DNA of 64,000 bases from Nomia melanderi (Eukaryota; Arthropoda; Insecta; Hymenoptera; Halictidae): assembly GCF_051020985.1 (NCBI RefSeq), contig NC_135007.1, forward strand, positions 741,001-805,000. The letters run 5' to 3'. The first letter of the stretch is position 1, and each line of letters opens with the position of its first letter. This document shows, piece after piece, positions 23,856 through 33,979 of the stretch. The notes below the pieces were generated by a model. It was not told the DNA's origin and searched no databases. It was given only the letters and a program-made list of their open reading frames with translations. A program made the position numbers and the translations under genes.

Positions 23856-25194
23856 TGTATATCTCGGGCAAAGCCCTAAGTAAAGGAAACGTGACGAATG
23901 AAGAATATACCATCTAAAGTGACAGACGAATAAAGAGAAAAATCGCAAAATGTCTGATCTATCTAACTGGCACAGGAAAAACTTGAGAAAAGATTAATAA
24001 GTCTTTGTTTGATGTAACAGAATTAAAAAATTTGATATATAATTTAAAATTTTAAGAATCACGGCCAATACCTACAGTCTCGCGAAACCATTTTATTTTT
24101 GAATCGAAAAAATTGTACATCGAAGGTACTTTCATAATTTGCGTACGTTGTTTTAAGAACAGGATTCGTTCTATTGCATGGTTAGTTGAATTTTATTTCA
24201 CAAAGTATCCAAAATAAATAAAAAAATATTTGGAAAAATGTTTGCATCATGATGGTAAAATCTAAAAAGTGACTGTAAACAAAGAAATTACCTTGTATGA
24301 AGATTTAAAATCAGTCATTGATAATAGGATCTACTATCCACTTGCTTTTAACTGCCGTAAATATAATTTACATTCCAGCTATTAGTGAAGTATTCCTTTG
24401 CCAAAACCATAACACTCCATTTATAAAAAAGGACGATGTTCTATCCTAGAATTTGGATCCTCGAGAAAGTAATGATAAAAAAGTGTTAGTTTATAACAGC
24501 ACCTGTTTCGTCAAAAAGAAAATTCTTTCCGGTACTCTGCTAACTCTCTTTCGATGCAACTGAAACAACTGATATATAAGCTTCTAGTAAACTGATTAGC
24601 TATTAATTTTCGTTAAATTATTTGATGGTCTCTATTAAATTGAACTACTTAACAATCGATGTTGTTAAGCACAATTACATTCATAAAACTAGAAACTATG
24701 ATCATTCCATTTACCAATTACAATCAACTCGTTCATTTATTATTTAGTATGTTTTCGGGACCTTTAACCCTCGAAAAACGAATGCTTCAATATTCATGCG
24801 GTAGGCAAATGCAAGGTCAAAGTGACCCATAGCAAAATTTATTATTCGCGATGTTCACAGAGGAATATTTGTTCAAAATATTGCAATATATATATTTCCC
24901 TTAATTATGTGCTCTTAATATATATGTAATATTTATTACAATTAAGAGCAATTAGTACATAAAGTAGTTATATGTGTCGTATAGTTATGATATAAATTTG
25001 GTACATACTTTTTCTTTCAAAAAATGTTAATGAAATAAATAATATTTACTACTATTACTCAATAGTACACGAAAAAGGTATTAATACGTCTCCCACAACC
25101 TACACTGTGTTAAGGAAAAATCAAAACTAAACAGAATTATGAGTCAAAATTAGTATCAGCGATATAAAAAATATTAATACACTAGCAAGGAAAG
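23856..25194. other. AT-rich unassigned DNA
   Basis: No gene was recognised. A lone TTAACCCTCGAAAAACG at 24766 looks like a TTAA-element end, but I found no partner. Confidence 0.35.
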
Positions 25195-25420
25195 GTATTG
25201 AATCCCGAGATTCAAAAAATTATGAAACTTTATGTGTAAATAGAGTAAGTCAAGCCTAATATGTACATTGCATTTTTTTTCGTGTCAAATGTTTCTTTGA
25301 AGGAGTAAAACCATCCTTTGAAAAATGAAAATTTTTCTTTCCTATCTATTAAGTTTGATTTACTCTACTTACACACAGTTTTATAATTTTTTGTATTTCG
25401 GGGTTCGATACTTTTTCTTC
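25195..25420. mobile_element. Foldback-type element (about 65-bp arms)
   Basis: The left arm (about 25195-25256) and right arm (about 25353-25420) are inverted copies: TATTGAATCCCGAGAT mirrors ATTTCGGGGTTCGATA, and TAGAGTAAGTCAAGC mirrors TTTGATTTACTCTAC. A related fragment lies at about 18790-18930. Confidence 0.6.
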
Positions 25421-25886
25421 GAAAACCCTCTTTAACGTCTATGAACATTAGACGAAAATATAAAATTAAAATCTATGTAATTACAAATCTTGAAAAGGTT
25501 CCGTAATCTAATATCCAAAATGATATAGAGGTAAATGTCTACATGAGTCACTTCCTCGCCAATGACATTGAAATATATTGTTAAGGACGTCATTCTGAGT
25601 AACCTTTTCCTATACATATAATAGGCAATCTCTTTTAGTTTTCGAATTACATGTAAAAATATGTGGCAAATATCTAGATGAGCACCTTCCGCAATAATCG
25701 AAATAACCTTGAAACGTGTTGTCCTGGACATCATTTTAAATAACTTTTTTCTGTATATACATTGATCAATCTCTTTTAGTTTTCAAGTTATACACAAAAA
25801 TATGTATCGTTTTCCTTCACTAATTGAAGCTGTTTCGTGTGATATATAGCAATTAGTTTCATTTAAACAATAGAGGCAGGTATTAA

Positions 25887-26605
25887 CACTATTCCTACCA
25901 CGATCGGTCAAATGACCGGTCTTTAGTACAAATTATATTTTTTAATATAGAATGAAGATAATAGCCAATTTGACAGTAAAAAATGTAGTTTCTTTTCTTC
26001 AGAAGCATATAGTGTACATTTTATTCGATTTCATCGCATTTTTTACAAATAGGCTTCTCAGTTGCACATTTTCCACATACGTACTTATTACATTTTAGAC
26101 AGATTTTGTTAGTCTTATTGTCTTTGCAATATCTTATATGGCATGTTTTCCATTCACGTGAACCTGTACTTGTATTTGTGACGGGTGTTGGTTGATCTCC
26201 CTTGCCTAGCTGTAGCACTTTTTAATATTCGATGGCAAGTTCTTCTGTCAATTGAAATAAAAATTCTTATCTCGAAATTTCTTCTCCCGTGATTTTTTTT
26301 ATATAAAACCCATGCATTTATCCCGGTTAAGTCTAGAATATTGAAAAATACCTGTAAAGGCCATCTCCGACATTTAGATTGTACCGATTTTACCGAGGCC
26401 GATATGCGAGCGAGAATTGTAATTACTTGGAAGTGCCGTAAAGTAGCCTCTGGAAGGCACTTTCCGGCTAAAACCATGCCACAACTGCATTACCTTTCGT
26501 TTCTAACGACTTTATAGTTTCGGAATTGAGTCTTTGAGAGAATACTATTACAAAAAGATATAAATCGTTGTACCGGTTAAATGACCGGTCATGGTAGGAA
26601 TAGTG
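25887..26605 (-). mobile_element. piggyBac-type element, internally deleted
   Basis: TTAA flanks both ends (25883-25886 and 26606-26609). The ends are CACTATTCCTACCACG (left) and CACTATTCCTACCATG (reverse complement of right). Just inside each end is a variant of the palindrome GACCGGTCATTTAACCGGT. At 719 bp it is too short for a full transposase of about 550-600 residues, and only the C-terminal coding part remains. Confidence 0.85.
26021..26477 (-). pseudogene. piggyBac transposase, C-terminal remnant
   Basis: Two minus-strand frames carry family sequence. The upstream one (to 26477) includes RRWPLQVFFNILDLTGINAW, the typical C-terminal helix region of piggyBac-derived transposases (DDE_Tnp_1_7 family). 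The downstream one (26021-26218) encodes the cysteine-rich terminal zinc domain, with Cys pairs in CHIRYC, CLKCN, CGKC and CKKC. Between them the matching sequence moves to a third frame containing a stop, so there is at least one frameshift and one nonsense change. The DDD catalytic core and N-terminus are absent. It cannot make active transposase. Confidence 0.82.
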
Positions 26606-27000
26606 TTAATGGGACTAGTTTTTCTCGGAGAAGGGGCGTTGCATTCCCACCCCGTAAGAATTGGCTTCACTAATGCTTACTATTACTATCTAAATAAAAT
26701 TGATGTGTACACATAGCAAGTACACACAATATGAATAAATAAATATGAAGGCAAAAGATTTGAGCTCAGTGCAAAATGTTAATGCTTTATAATTTTTAAG
26801 TTAACACAGAACAATGATCTTCACACTGTATTTCAACGTCAAGGTCATAGCATCGCTTTCCCGGACATATTTATGCGACTATCTTGAAAAATAAGAGAGA
26901 CCACCTTCTTATATGTACAGGAAAAGGTTGTTTAGAATGAAGTCCTTGGCAACATGTTTGAGTATCATTAAAATGGATGAGGAGGTGACACATCCAGGCA

Positions 27001-27448
27001 TCACCAAAATAAGAAATTTAAATTCCTGAACGTTCGAACATTTTTGTCTATTAATTTTCATGTGGGAGGGTCTAACGCATAAGTGAAAATGATTCGAATC
27101 GCAACAGATTGAGGCGCTATCGTCTGTGTGATCGCTCTTGCGCTGGAATTATACTTACGTGCACATCGATGATCTTATTGTATTACATATGCCATTACAC
27201 ATACTAGATTATTATGAAATGTACCAGTTTATACAAAATTATTAAAGAACAAAATTAATGTACATATCTGCGCAAATTGGTAAAAACAGTGTTCTTCACC
27301 CAAGACTGCCAAATCTCTGAATTAACTTCCAGCGCAAGAGATTAAAGGACACTGGTTTATACATGTTGATACCCTTGCTAATGTTACCTGTCTTAATGTA
27401 ATCTTCGTCATCCGTGCTTTATGCAGTTAATGACACTTTGATGTATAG
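27001..27448. other. AT-rich DNA left of the retrovirus
   Basis: No gene was recognised. It supplies the left copy of the ATAG target duplication (27445-27448). Confidence 0.4.
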
Positions 27449-27767
27449 TGTTGGATTCCGGATTGAGGAATTTAAACGCAACTTGTTAGAGAGGCTCGAA
27501 GGTTTTTATTCGTAAGCGGTAAGTTCCGCACGCAAGTACGAACTACAGAGAACTGACTCGCTGGTTAAAAATGGTAATATATATACTACTGGAAATGGTC
27601 GGCATAAGGGTAGAGTGCAAAAGGGGCAAGATGAGTAATCGGGTACGGGAAGCTAGCTGGTTAGGAATTTGGAATCTATGAGTCAGGATGTTTTTCGCAG
27701 GATGATTTGTCGTGTTTGTCGCGGGGCGATACAATATCTAAGGTATCGGTAGGTTAGTCATGCAACA
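27449..27767 (-). repeat. 3' LTR of the retrovirus
   Basis: Begins TGTTG and ends CAACA on the plus strand, a 5-bp terminal inverted repeat. At 319 bp it matches 35403-35721 at every base I compared. It contains the copied TATA (27577-27585), initiator (27552-27556) and AATAAA (27505-27510, minus). The small frame inside (27543-27734) recurs identically in the other LTR and is not a gene. Confidence 0.97.
27505..27510 (-). terminator. Poly(A) signal in the 3' LTR
   Basis: AATAAA on the minus strand, about 45 nt downstream of the LTR initiator, in the position expected for cleavage at the R/U5 border. Confidence 0.6.
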
Positions 27768-27778
27768 CCTCCCCCCTT
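27768..27778 (-). other. Polypurine tract
   Basis: AAGGGGGGAGG on the minus strand lies directly against the 3' LTR. It would resist RNase H and prime plus-strand DNA. Confidence 0.9.
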
Positions 27779-28125
27779 GTAGTCCAAAAATTATAATTTT
27801 TGGAGGAGGATCTTAATGATCTAGAATTATTAATTTAACTAATAATGCGATTTAAGAAAAGATATTGTAACTTACAATTAAATATTGGAGCCTACTCTAA
27901 TTATGCAGAATCTTATATATATAAGCTTAAATTACATATTATAAAGATGAATGCGTTAACATGATATTACATATATATGTACTGAGGTAGTTTGATGATG
28001 AGGGATAAATGTGTTAATATAATATGATATTACATATATAAGTGTACAAATTTGATAACGAAAAGTTGACATGGACTGTCGTTACTAGCAATTGATGGTT
28101 ACGAATAATTGTACGGGTTCTGTGA
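27779..28125. other. Retroviral 3' untranslated segment
   Basis: About 350 bp between the env stop and the polypurine tract. It is AT-rich and no open frame or motif was recognised. Confidence 0.6.
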
Positions 28126-30198
28126 TTACAAAGGGGTTGAACTTTTCCGCGTTCGTGGTCCAACCTTGGGTCGTAGATTGTATGAGTTGGTTCTGGATTG
28201 AGGCTGGTCAGTGGTCCTCTCCTCGCTGATGTTAGTAGGCGTTGTTTGTTCTTCGGAACATTGTACCCCTCCACGCCTTTCAAACAGGACCATGTCATTG
28301 GAATGGTCCCTGTGTTCGCTATGATTGCTTGCATCGAAGTTACAGTGAACAAAATTTTTAATTATTGGTGGCACAATTTCCCCTGTTCTGGGGCTCCTGG
28401 TGAAGCAGCAGAGGCGCTTGAGCAAGTTCCAACAGCCAAGCCAGCGACAGCAATTTCCAACGAGGATGAGGATTAGAATGGCAGCTACTACTCCTAGTGT
28501 TATCGTGTACCAACTAGTGTGGGTAACGATAAATGGCTCCTTCAGACGATGAGTTAGTAGTCCGTCGAGTTCACTGAGTTTTTTGCTGTTGAACTTTAAT
28601 TCGTTTAAATCGATATTTGTAAGTTTTATAGGTTTCAAGGGTGCTGCCGCTTTATGGTGTAAATAATCTGTTGCTAGAATACAGCAGTCGTCTTCAGTTA
28701 AGTTGATTCGAGGAACGTAATGACTGATGTTTTTATTTACATAGCTTGTGGGTTCCAACGAATATATCATGGTATACCCCTTACAACCACTGTGTAACTG
28801 TATCAAACCAGTTTGTTTTAGAACAATGTCTTCCATGTGATCAGTGTTGCTCTCACCACAGATGATTGTCAGTGTGGTCGGCTTGTGTAGGGTATACAGC
28901 CACTGGTTGCTTCCGATGTAGTTCCATATCTCCATTTCGGCACTTATTGTTTTCGTCGTGCAGTCCTGTGGAATTTGCCTTACGTGCGGTGACAGCAGCA
29001 GGACCTCGCAGATGGACTCTTCTGTGGTTCTGGCTGAGTCTACGTTGCTACACACGTACTTCCCTTCCAGATATTCAACGCAGTCTCTCAAATCCGACAG
29101 GACGGCGAAGTTGGATTTTTGTTGGGAGAGGAGTAGGTACGGGTTTTGAGGTGTAATGAACGAGAAGACAGAGGTGTTATGATGTTGGATGGGTAGTGGA
29201 ATCAGGTTGTACAGATCAAAATTTGTTCTTTTTACGAGTGGTAGTTTTATAACAAATACTACGAGTTCGTTTATCGTAATGCTGTGAAGTTTCATTAATT
29301 TGTATATCTTGGGTAAATTCTTGTAGGTCGGTGTGATTATTAACTCAAATTCACCTTTGTAATTAATCAGCTCTTCGCAAAGATCCTTTGGAGTTATTAA
29401 GAATGGAGAGATTATATTGTGATTTCCCAAGTTAATAGATTCTATGTTTTTATCAAAGTGATCTGAAACTTGAACGCATAGGGAAAGTAAGGTGGCCACT
29501 TGTTCCATAATAGTTGCTTCTAACGAGAGGTTTAATATGTAGTTATCTGTTTCTGACATATACTTATTAATTAGTTGCATATTGTTGTTCAAGGTGTCTT
29601 CTGTAAGTTTTAAAGATTGAATCGAATTATTAAGATTTTTTATAGTGCTCGAAACTATCTGTATCTGAGATTTTAATAGAGTTTGGGTTTGTCTATTATC
29701 GTTTAGTAAGGCTTTTATGCTATCGGAATAATATTTGGCGTCGTCAGCGTCTGGGGTGCCGATTAGCCAATTTAAAATGTAAGAAGCTCCATTGATTAAT
29801 CCACGTCGTTTACGCTGCTTTACATCACGTCCTATTAATCCGTTAAGTATTTTTTTCTTGTCATCGATATTTTGTAATTCATTTTGAACAGACTGTAGGG
29901 TTTGCTCGCAAAGAGACTTTTGTTGTTTCGATACTACGACTTCTTTTAATAGTAGCTTACAAATTTCTTGTGATTTAGAAAAATGGAAATCTAAAAGAGC
30001 TTTCGCTTGAGATAGATAAGTCATATTGACGTATGTTATGAGGTGTAGTTCGGTGTTCGAGATTTTCGCTTCTCCTAACTTTCTATAAAAAATTCCACTC
30101 GTGTCAGTGAGGGGTGTATTGATGTACGGAGCTTCGGAGATGGTATTAGGAATTAGAGGAAGGAGTAGCAGTAGGATTGTCGAAATCATCTGGAACAT
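28126..30198 (-). CDS. env: Envelope glycoprotein (gypsy Env / baculovirus F-like)
   Basis: This 690-residue protein would mediate membrane fusion and cell entry. Residues 1-21 form a signal peptide (Leu-rich core at 9-16). A basic furin-type site, RKRR, lies at residues 129-132 and is followed by GLINGASYILNWLIG, the fusion-peptide position of the gypsy Env/baculovirus F family. Several Asn-X-Ser/Thr sites and paired cysteines (IICGES..., HSGCKG) lie in the ectodomain. A membrane anchor spans about 562-582, then a Cys-rich juxtamembrane stretch and a cytoplasmic tail of about 108 residues ending near YNLRPK. The start overlaps the pol end by 53 nt in another frame. In gypsy relatives env is made from a spliced mRNA, and I infer the same here. 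No stop, frameshift or missing landmark was seen. Confidence 0.93.
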   Translation of the reverse strand: MFQMISTILLLLLPLIPNTISEAPYINTPLTDTSGIFYRKLGEAKISNTELHLITYVNMTYLSQAKALLDFHFSKSQEICKLLLKEVVVSKQQKSLCEQTLQSVQNELQNIDDKKKILNGLIGRDVKQRKRRGLINGASYILNWLIGTPDADDAKYYSDSIKALLNDNRQTQTLLKSQIQIVSSTIKNLNNSIQSLKLTEDTLNNNMQLINKYMSETDNYILNLSLEATIMEQVATLLSLCVQVSDHFDKNIESINLGNHNIISPFLITPKDLCEELINYKGEFELIITPTYKNLPKIYKLMKLHSITINELVVFVIKLPLVKRTNFDLYNLIPLPIQHHNTSVFSFITPQNPYLLLSQQKSNFAVLSDLRDCVEYLEGKYVCSNVDSARTTEESICEVLLLSPHVRQIPQDCTTKTISAEMEIWNYIGSNQWLYTLHKPTTLTIICGESNTDHMEDIVLKQTGLIQLHSGCKGYTMIYSLEPTSYVNKNISHYVPRINLTEDDCCILATDYLHHKAAAPLKPIKLTNIDLNELKFNSKKLSELDGLLTHRLKEPFIVTHTSWYTITLGVVAAILILILVGNCCRWLGCWNLLKRLCCFTRSPRTGEIVPPIIKNFVHCNFDASNHSEHRDHSNDMVLFERRGGVQCSEEQTTPTNISEERTTDQPQSRTNSYNLRPKVGPRTRKSSTPL

Positions 30199-33100
30199 AA
30201 CGTTTAAGAAGGTTGGAGTGATAAGTAGTTCTTCTTTTTCCTATTTGAAGTTCTACTGTGTTGTTAGGATGTATTTGTGTGACCTTGAATGGACCCTTGA
30301 AATTGGGCGATAATTTTTTACTAAGTCCTACCTTGTTTCGTTTCTCGTATATACATACGAGATCATTGACTTTAAATTTTGTCGGGTTAATTTTTTTATC
30401 GTACTGTTCTTTACTCTTATTTTTGGAGTTAATTAGATTTTCCCTTGCTGTTTTGAAAGAAGTGTTTAATTTATTTTGTAATGAACGGATGTAGTCGTCA
30501 TAGGTATAGTGGAATTCTGGTTCCTTCAGTATGGAAGAGGGTAGATATGCTTTTCGTCCAAAAAGAAGTTCGTATGGTGTTAGGTTAGTGGATCTGTGAA
30601 TTGAAGTATTATAACTAAAGGTTGCGAATGAAATGTATTCGTCCCAGTCTGTTTGATTGGCTTTTATGTAGTGTTTTAAATAATCTTTTAGTGTTAAATG
30701 GTATCTTTCTAGACCTCCATTGGTTTGGGGGTGATATGGGCTGGTGCAGATATGTTTTGTTTTTAATAAATTTCCTAGGTCCCTTATTAATTCGGACATA
30801 AAATCTGGGCCTTGGTCTGTCAAGAAAGTTTGTGGTATTCCAAATTGGGTAAATATATTCATCAATGATTTTGCAATAGTTAAAGACTCATGATTTGGAA
30901 TGGCTTTGGCAAAACAAAATTTTGTCAGATCGTCTTGTGCAGTAAGGATGAATCTATTCCCGTTCTCGGTGAGTGGTAATGGCCCTACAATATCTATGGC
31001 TAATTTCTCAAAAGGCTTTTCAGCTGTTGTAGTTATTTCCATAGGTTGCTTAATAGGCTTAAAATTTGTTTTGTTCATTTGACATGAGTGACACGACTGA
31101 ATATACTTCCTTATGTCTGATTTTATAGATGGCCAAAAATATTGCTCCTTAATTCTTGCATAAGTTTTATTGAAGCCGTAGTGTCCCGCTAGTTTACTAT
31201 CATGATTTTCTTTTAGGATCTTTTGTATTTCCTCTGGTGTTCGCGGATTAATTCTTTCAGATGGGAACAATCGGATTTCATTGTTAGGAAATATGAATTT
31301 TAGCATTTCACATAGTTGATCTAATTTGATATTACTATATTTCTTATGATTGGGAGGAATGAGAATGAATTTCTGAGTTTTTATTAACGATTTCAATTTC
31401 AAGAGGCACTCAAATATATTTTTATACTCTAGTCTATCAAAAGGTGAGTTCAGAGGATATAGAAAATAGAAAGTTTGCTTTTTATTTTGAACTTTAGACA
31501 ATCCATTTAGTTCTGGTTTGAGATTTTCTATGCTAAATTTCGACTGTACGTAGTTTAAGTATTGATTGTTCTCATGAAGATCTTGGGACCAAAATACTGC
31601 TATAGGATCAGTAAGTGATGCTAGGGTTCCTCCTTCGAATTCATAAGATATAGGATTTTGATTCGTGTAATGATATTTGATAAAGTCGTTGTAGGATGGA
31701 ACTTGTTGTGTACTTATATTTATCGAATTTTGAGTGACGAGTCGAGATAGAGCGTCTGCGTTTGAGTTGGAGGTGCCTGGTTTGTGTTTTATCGTATACT
31801 GGTATTCTTCTAATCTAAGCCGCCATCTGACTAATTTTGACGATGGATTTTTACAATTGAAAAGCCACTGGAGTGGACGATGATCGGTATAGATGATGAA
31901 TTCTCTGCCGAATAAATAAGGTCGAAAGTGTTCTACGGAGTTGACAATTGCTAGTAGTTCCTTTTCTGTAGTCGAATAATTACGTTCCGAATTATTTAAA
32001 GTTCGTGAATAATAAGCGATTGGAAGATCTTGACCGTTGTTAATTTGAGAAAGTACCGCGCCTATACCGACGTTGGATGCATCTGTGGCAAGGATGAATT
32101 GTTTTGAAAAATCGGGGTATTGCAAGATCGGTTTACTGATTAGTTTTTCTTTTAAAGTTTCGACCGATTTTTCCTGTTCTTCACTCCAGACAAATGGCAC
32201 GTCCTTTTTGAGTAACTGAGTTAGGGGTTTTGCTAACGTAGCGAAATTTGAAATAAATTTTCTATAGTACCCTATCATACCCAAGAACATTTTAACTTCT
32301 TTTTGGTTGCGCAGTTTTGAGATCTTTTGCAGGCTGTCTACTTTCTTTGGGTTCGGCTGTACACCCTTGTCGGAAATTAAGTGACCTAAATATTCGCATG
32401 ACTTTTTTAAAAAATCGCATTTACTTGGTTGTAATTTTAAGTTATTTTCTCGAAGTCTAAGAAATACGTTTTTCAACTTGCGATTGTGATCATCTAAGTT
32501 AGATCCATAGATGACAAAATCATCTATATATACGAAGCATTGTGTACTATTTAAACCCGTTAGAACGTTGTTCATGACCCTTTGAAAGTGGGCCGGGGCA
32601 TTCTTAAGACCAAAGGGCATTCGAGTAAACTCATAATGCCCATTTGGCGTTGAAAACGCTGTTTTTTGACTATCTCTAGGATCTATTGGAATCTGATGAA
32701 ATCCATTTGATAGATCTAGAATGCTAAAATACTGTGCGTGTCCTAGTTGATCAAGAATGTCCTCGATGTTTGGTAGTGGGTAGGCGTCGCCTATCGTTTT
32801 TTCATTGAGCTTTCGATAATCTATTACTATTCGCCACCTTTTTCCTCCGGCTGAATCTGGTTTTTTGGGGACAACCCAGAGTGGGCTGGACCAAGGACTG
32901 GTAGATGGTTTAATGATGCCATGATCTAACATTTTCTCAATCTGCTTGTCTACCTCGTTCTTATGGATTTGAGGGTACCGGTGAAGTTTTGCATGTATAG
33001 GTATTTCATTGGTTGTGGGAATCGTGTGAGGGTCTACTGTCGCTCGACTTAATAGGTCCGTCGGTAAATGGAATATGTCATGAAATTTAGTGCAGATTTC

Positions 33101-33979
33101 CTTGATGGATTGGGCCTCTTCCGCATTTAGGTGATCCAGTCGTAAATTCTCATTTAATGCTCGTAATCTGGTTTCAGTGAAATTTGATTCTTGATTTGCG
33201 GCTAAACTATAAATAAAGGAATGACTGGGAATTGGCTCGATAAAAAATTTAGGCATATCGATCACTTGTGATTTACAAGAAGTGTTAATTATTGTTGTCA
33301 AGGCAGTACCATCATCGCGTACCCGAACAATCGAATGAGGTATTAGGAGAGAGTCGTCGTTATTTAATTTGCGCGCAGTTATCGTCCCCGTTTGTAGTTG
33401 CTGGGGGTTTAATATCCTTATTGGAATTACCGTTTCGGTTCGAGCATTAATTTTAATTATATCAATGGATTTCTGAAGAGTGTTTTGACATAAGGGTATA
33501 GGAAGTGGTATATTTCTTAGCGACATGGTCATTTTTAAGTAATCAATTGCTGCTTTGTGAGTTTTTAGGAAGTCGTGACCTACCAAGCCATCGAAAGGGA
33601 TGTTATTGGGGGAATCAATTACTTGGAATTTTCCACAAATTTTCCTGCCCTTAATGTTTAAAGAAAGTTCGGTTTCTCCCAGAGTTTGAATAGAAACGTT
33701 TGGCGCGATCCCGTTTAATATAGTAGAATTATCGTTATTAACATCATATCTAGATATACTGTGTGCTTTGATTAGAGAAATGGCAGCACCCGTGTCAACA
33801 AGAAATTTTAGGAGTTTATCGGGGCTGTTAGAATTGTCTGATTCGAAGAGTATGGCTAATTGGTCGTTATTAGGTAGGAACGAACTCGAAGAATTTATCG
33901 TGTACTCATGAGATTGAATTCTGTCGTCGCTTCTTCCACCAAATTCGGGGGTTTCGGTGGATAATATGCCTGACGAAAA
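30146..33979 (-). CDS. pol: Pol polyprotein (protease, RT, RNase H, integrase)
   Basis: The frame opens without its own ATG and is entered from gag by a -1 shift. The start given is the slippery site. The first in-frame initiator-like codon, TTG at 33584-33586, is inside the protease and is not credible. Protease: DTGA at 33785-33796 and VGHDF near 33572-33586. Counting residues from 33586: RT at about 235-415 with Asp291 and YIDD at 353-356; RNase H with Asp502, Glu543, Asp568 and Asp611; integrase zinc site His795, His802, Cys832, Cys835; integrase core Asp865, Asp924, Glu960 (35 residues between the last two); a GPY/F-type module near the C-terminus (FKGPFKV). All key residues are present. 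It copies the RNA genome and integrates the DNA. Confidence 0.95.
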   Translation of the reverse strand, partial: FSSGILSTETPEFGGRSDDRIQSHEYTINSSSSFLPNNDQLAILFESDNSNSPDKLLKFLVDTGAAISLIKAHSISRYDVNNDNSTILNGIAPNVSIQTLGETELSLNIKGRKICGKFQVIDSPNNIPFDGLVGHDFLKTHKAAIDYLKMTMSLRNIPLPIPLCQNTLQKSIDIIKINARTETVIPIRILNPQQLQTGTITARKLNNDDSLLIPHSIVRVRDDGTALTTIINTSCKSQVIDMPKFFIEPIPSHSFIYSLAANQESNFTETRLRALNENLRLDHLNAEEAQSIKEICTKFHDIFHLPTDLLSRATVDPHTIPTTNEIPIHAKLHRYPQIHKNEVDKQIEKMLDHGIIKPSTSPWSSPLWVVPKKPDSAGGKRWRIVIDYRKLNEKTIGDAYPLPNIEDILDQLGHAQYFSILDLSNGFHQIPIDPRDSQKTAFSTPNGHYEFTRMPFGLKNAPAHFQRVMNNVLTGLNSTQCFVYIDDFVIYGSNLDDHNRKLKNVFLRLRENNLKLQPSKCDFLKKSCEYLGHLISDKGVQPNPKKVDSLQKISKLRNQKEVKMFLGMIGYYRKFISNFATLAKPLTQLLKKDVPFVWSEEQEKSVETLKEKLISKPILQYPDFSKQFILATDASNVGIGAVLSQINNGQDLPIAYYSRTLNNSERNYSTTEKELLAIVNSVEHFRPYLFGREFIIYTDHRPLQWLFNCKNPSSKLVRWRLRLEEYQYTIKHKPGTSNSNADALSRLVTQNSINISTQQVPSYNDFIKYHYTNQNPISYEFEGGTLASLTDPIAVFWSQDLHENNQYLNYVQSKFSIENLKPELNGLSKVQNKKQTFYFLYPLNSPFDRLEYKNIFECLLKLKSLIKTQKFILIPPNHKKYSNIKLDQLCEMLKFIFPNNEIRLFPSERINPRTPEEIQKILKENHDSKLAGHYGFNKTYARIKEQYFWPSIKSDIRKYIQSCHSCQMNKTNFKPIKQPMEITTTAEKPFEKLAIDIVGPLPLTENGNRFILTAQDDLTKFCFAKAIPNHESLTIAKSLMNIFTQFGIPQTFLTDQGPDFMSELIRDLGNLLKTKHICTSPYHPQTNGGLERYHLTLKDYLKHYIKANQTDWDEYISFATFSYNTSIHRSTNLTPYELLFGRKAYLPSSILKEPEFHYTYDDYIRSLQNKLNTSFKTARENLINSKNKSKEQYDKKINPTKFKVNDLVCIYEKRNKVGLSKKLSPNFKGPFKVTQIHPNNTVELQIGKRRTTYHSNLLKRYVPDDFDNPTATPSSNS

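Larger units (their letters stand above)
25535..27000. mobile_element. Foldback element, copy 2, carrying a nested piggyBac remnant
   Basis: The left arm (25535-25880) and right arm (about 26610-27000) are imperfect inverted copies. AAGGACGTCATTCTGAGTAA on the left mirrors the block around 26920-26955 on the right. The centre (CTCGGAGAAGGGGCG, then CCCACCCCGTAAG) resembles the loop of the element at 985-1745, so the two are one family. The left arm also contains two tandem units of about 130 bp (25535-25665 and 25666-25805), each holding a variant of CAATCTCTTTTAGTTTTC. The piggyBac element at 25887-26605 has inserted in the loop at a TTAA. Confidence 0.65.

Noticed and set aside
27543..27734. 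Open frame of 63 codons, found identically at 35497-35688
   Set aside because: It lies wholly inside the two LTRs. The identity reflects LTR duplication and not a conserved gene.
28866..29156. Plus-strand frames opposite env and pol (for example 28198-28476, 28866-29156, 30900-31082)
   Set aside because: They are antisense shadows of the retroviral genes, with no domain or codon-use support.
33584..33586. Pol start codon at this position
   Set aside because: The codon is TTG and lies inside the protease. The frame is open well upstream and the protease DTGA is before it, so entry by frameshift from gag is far more likely.
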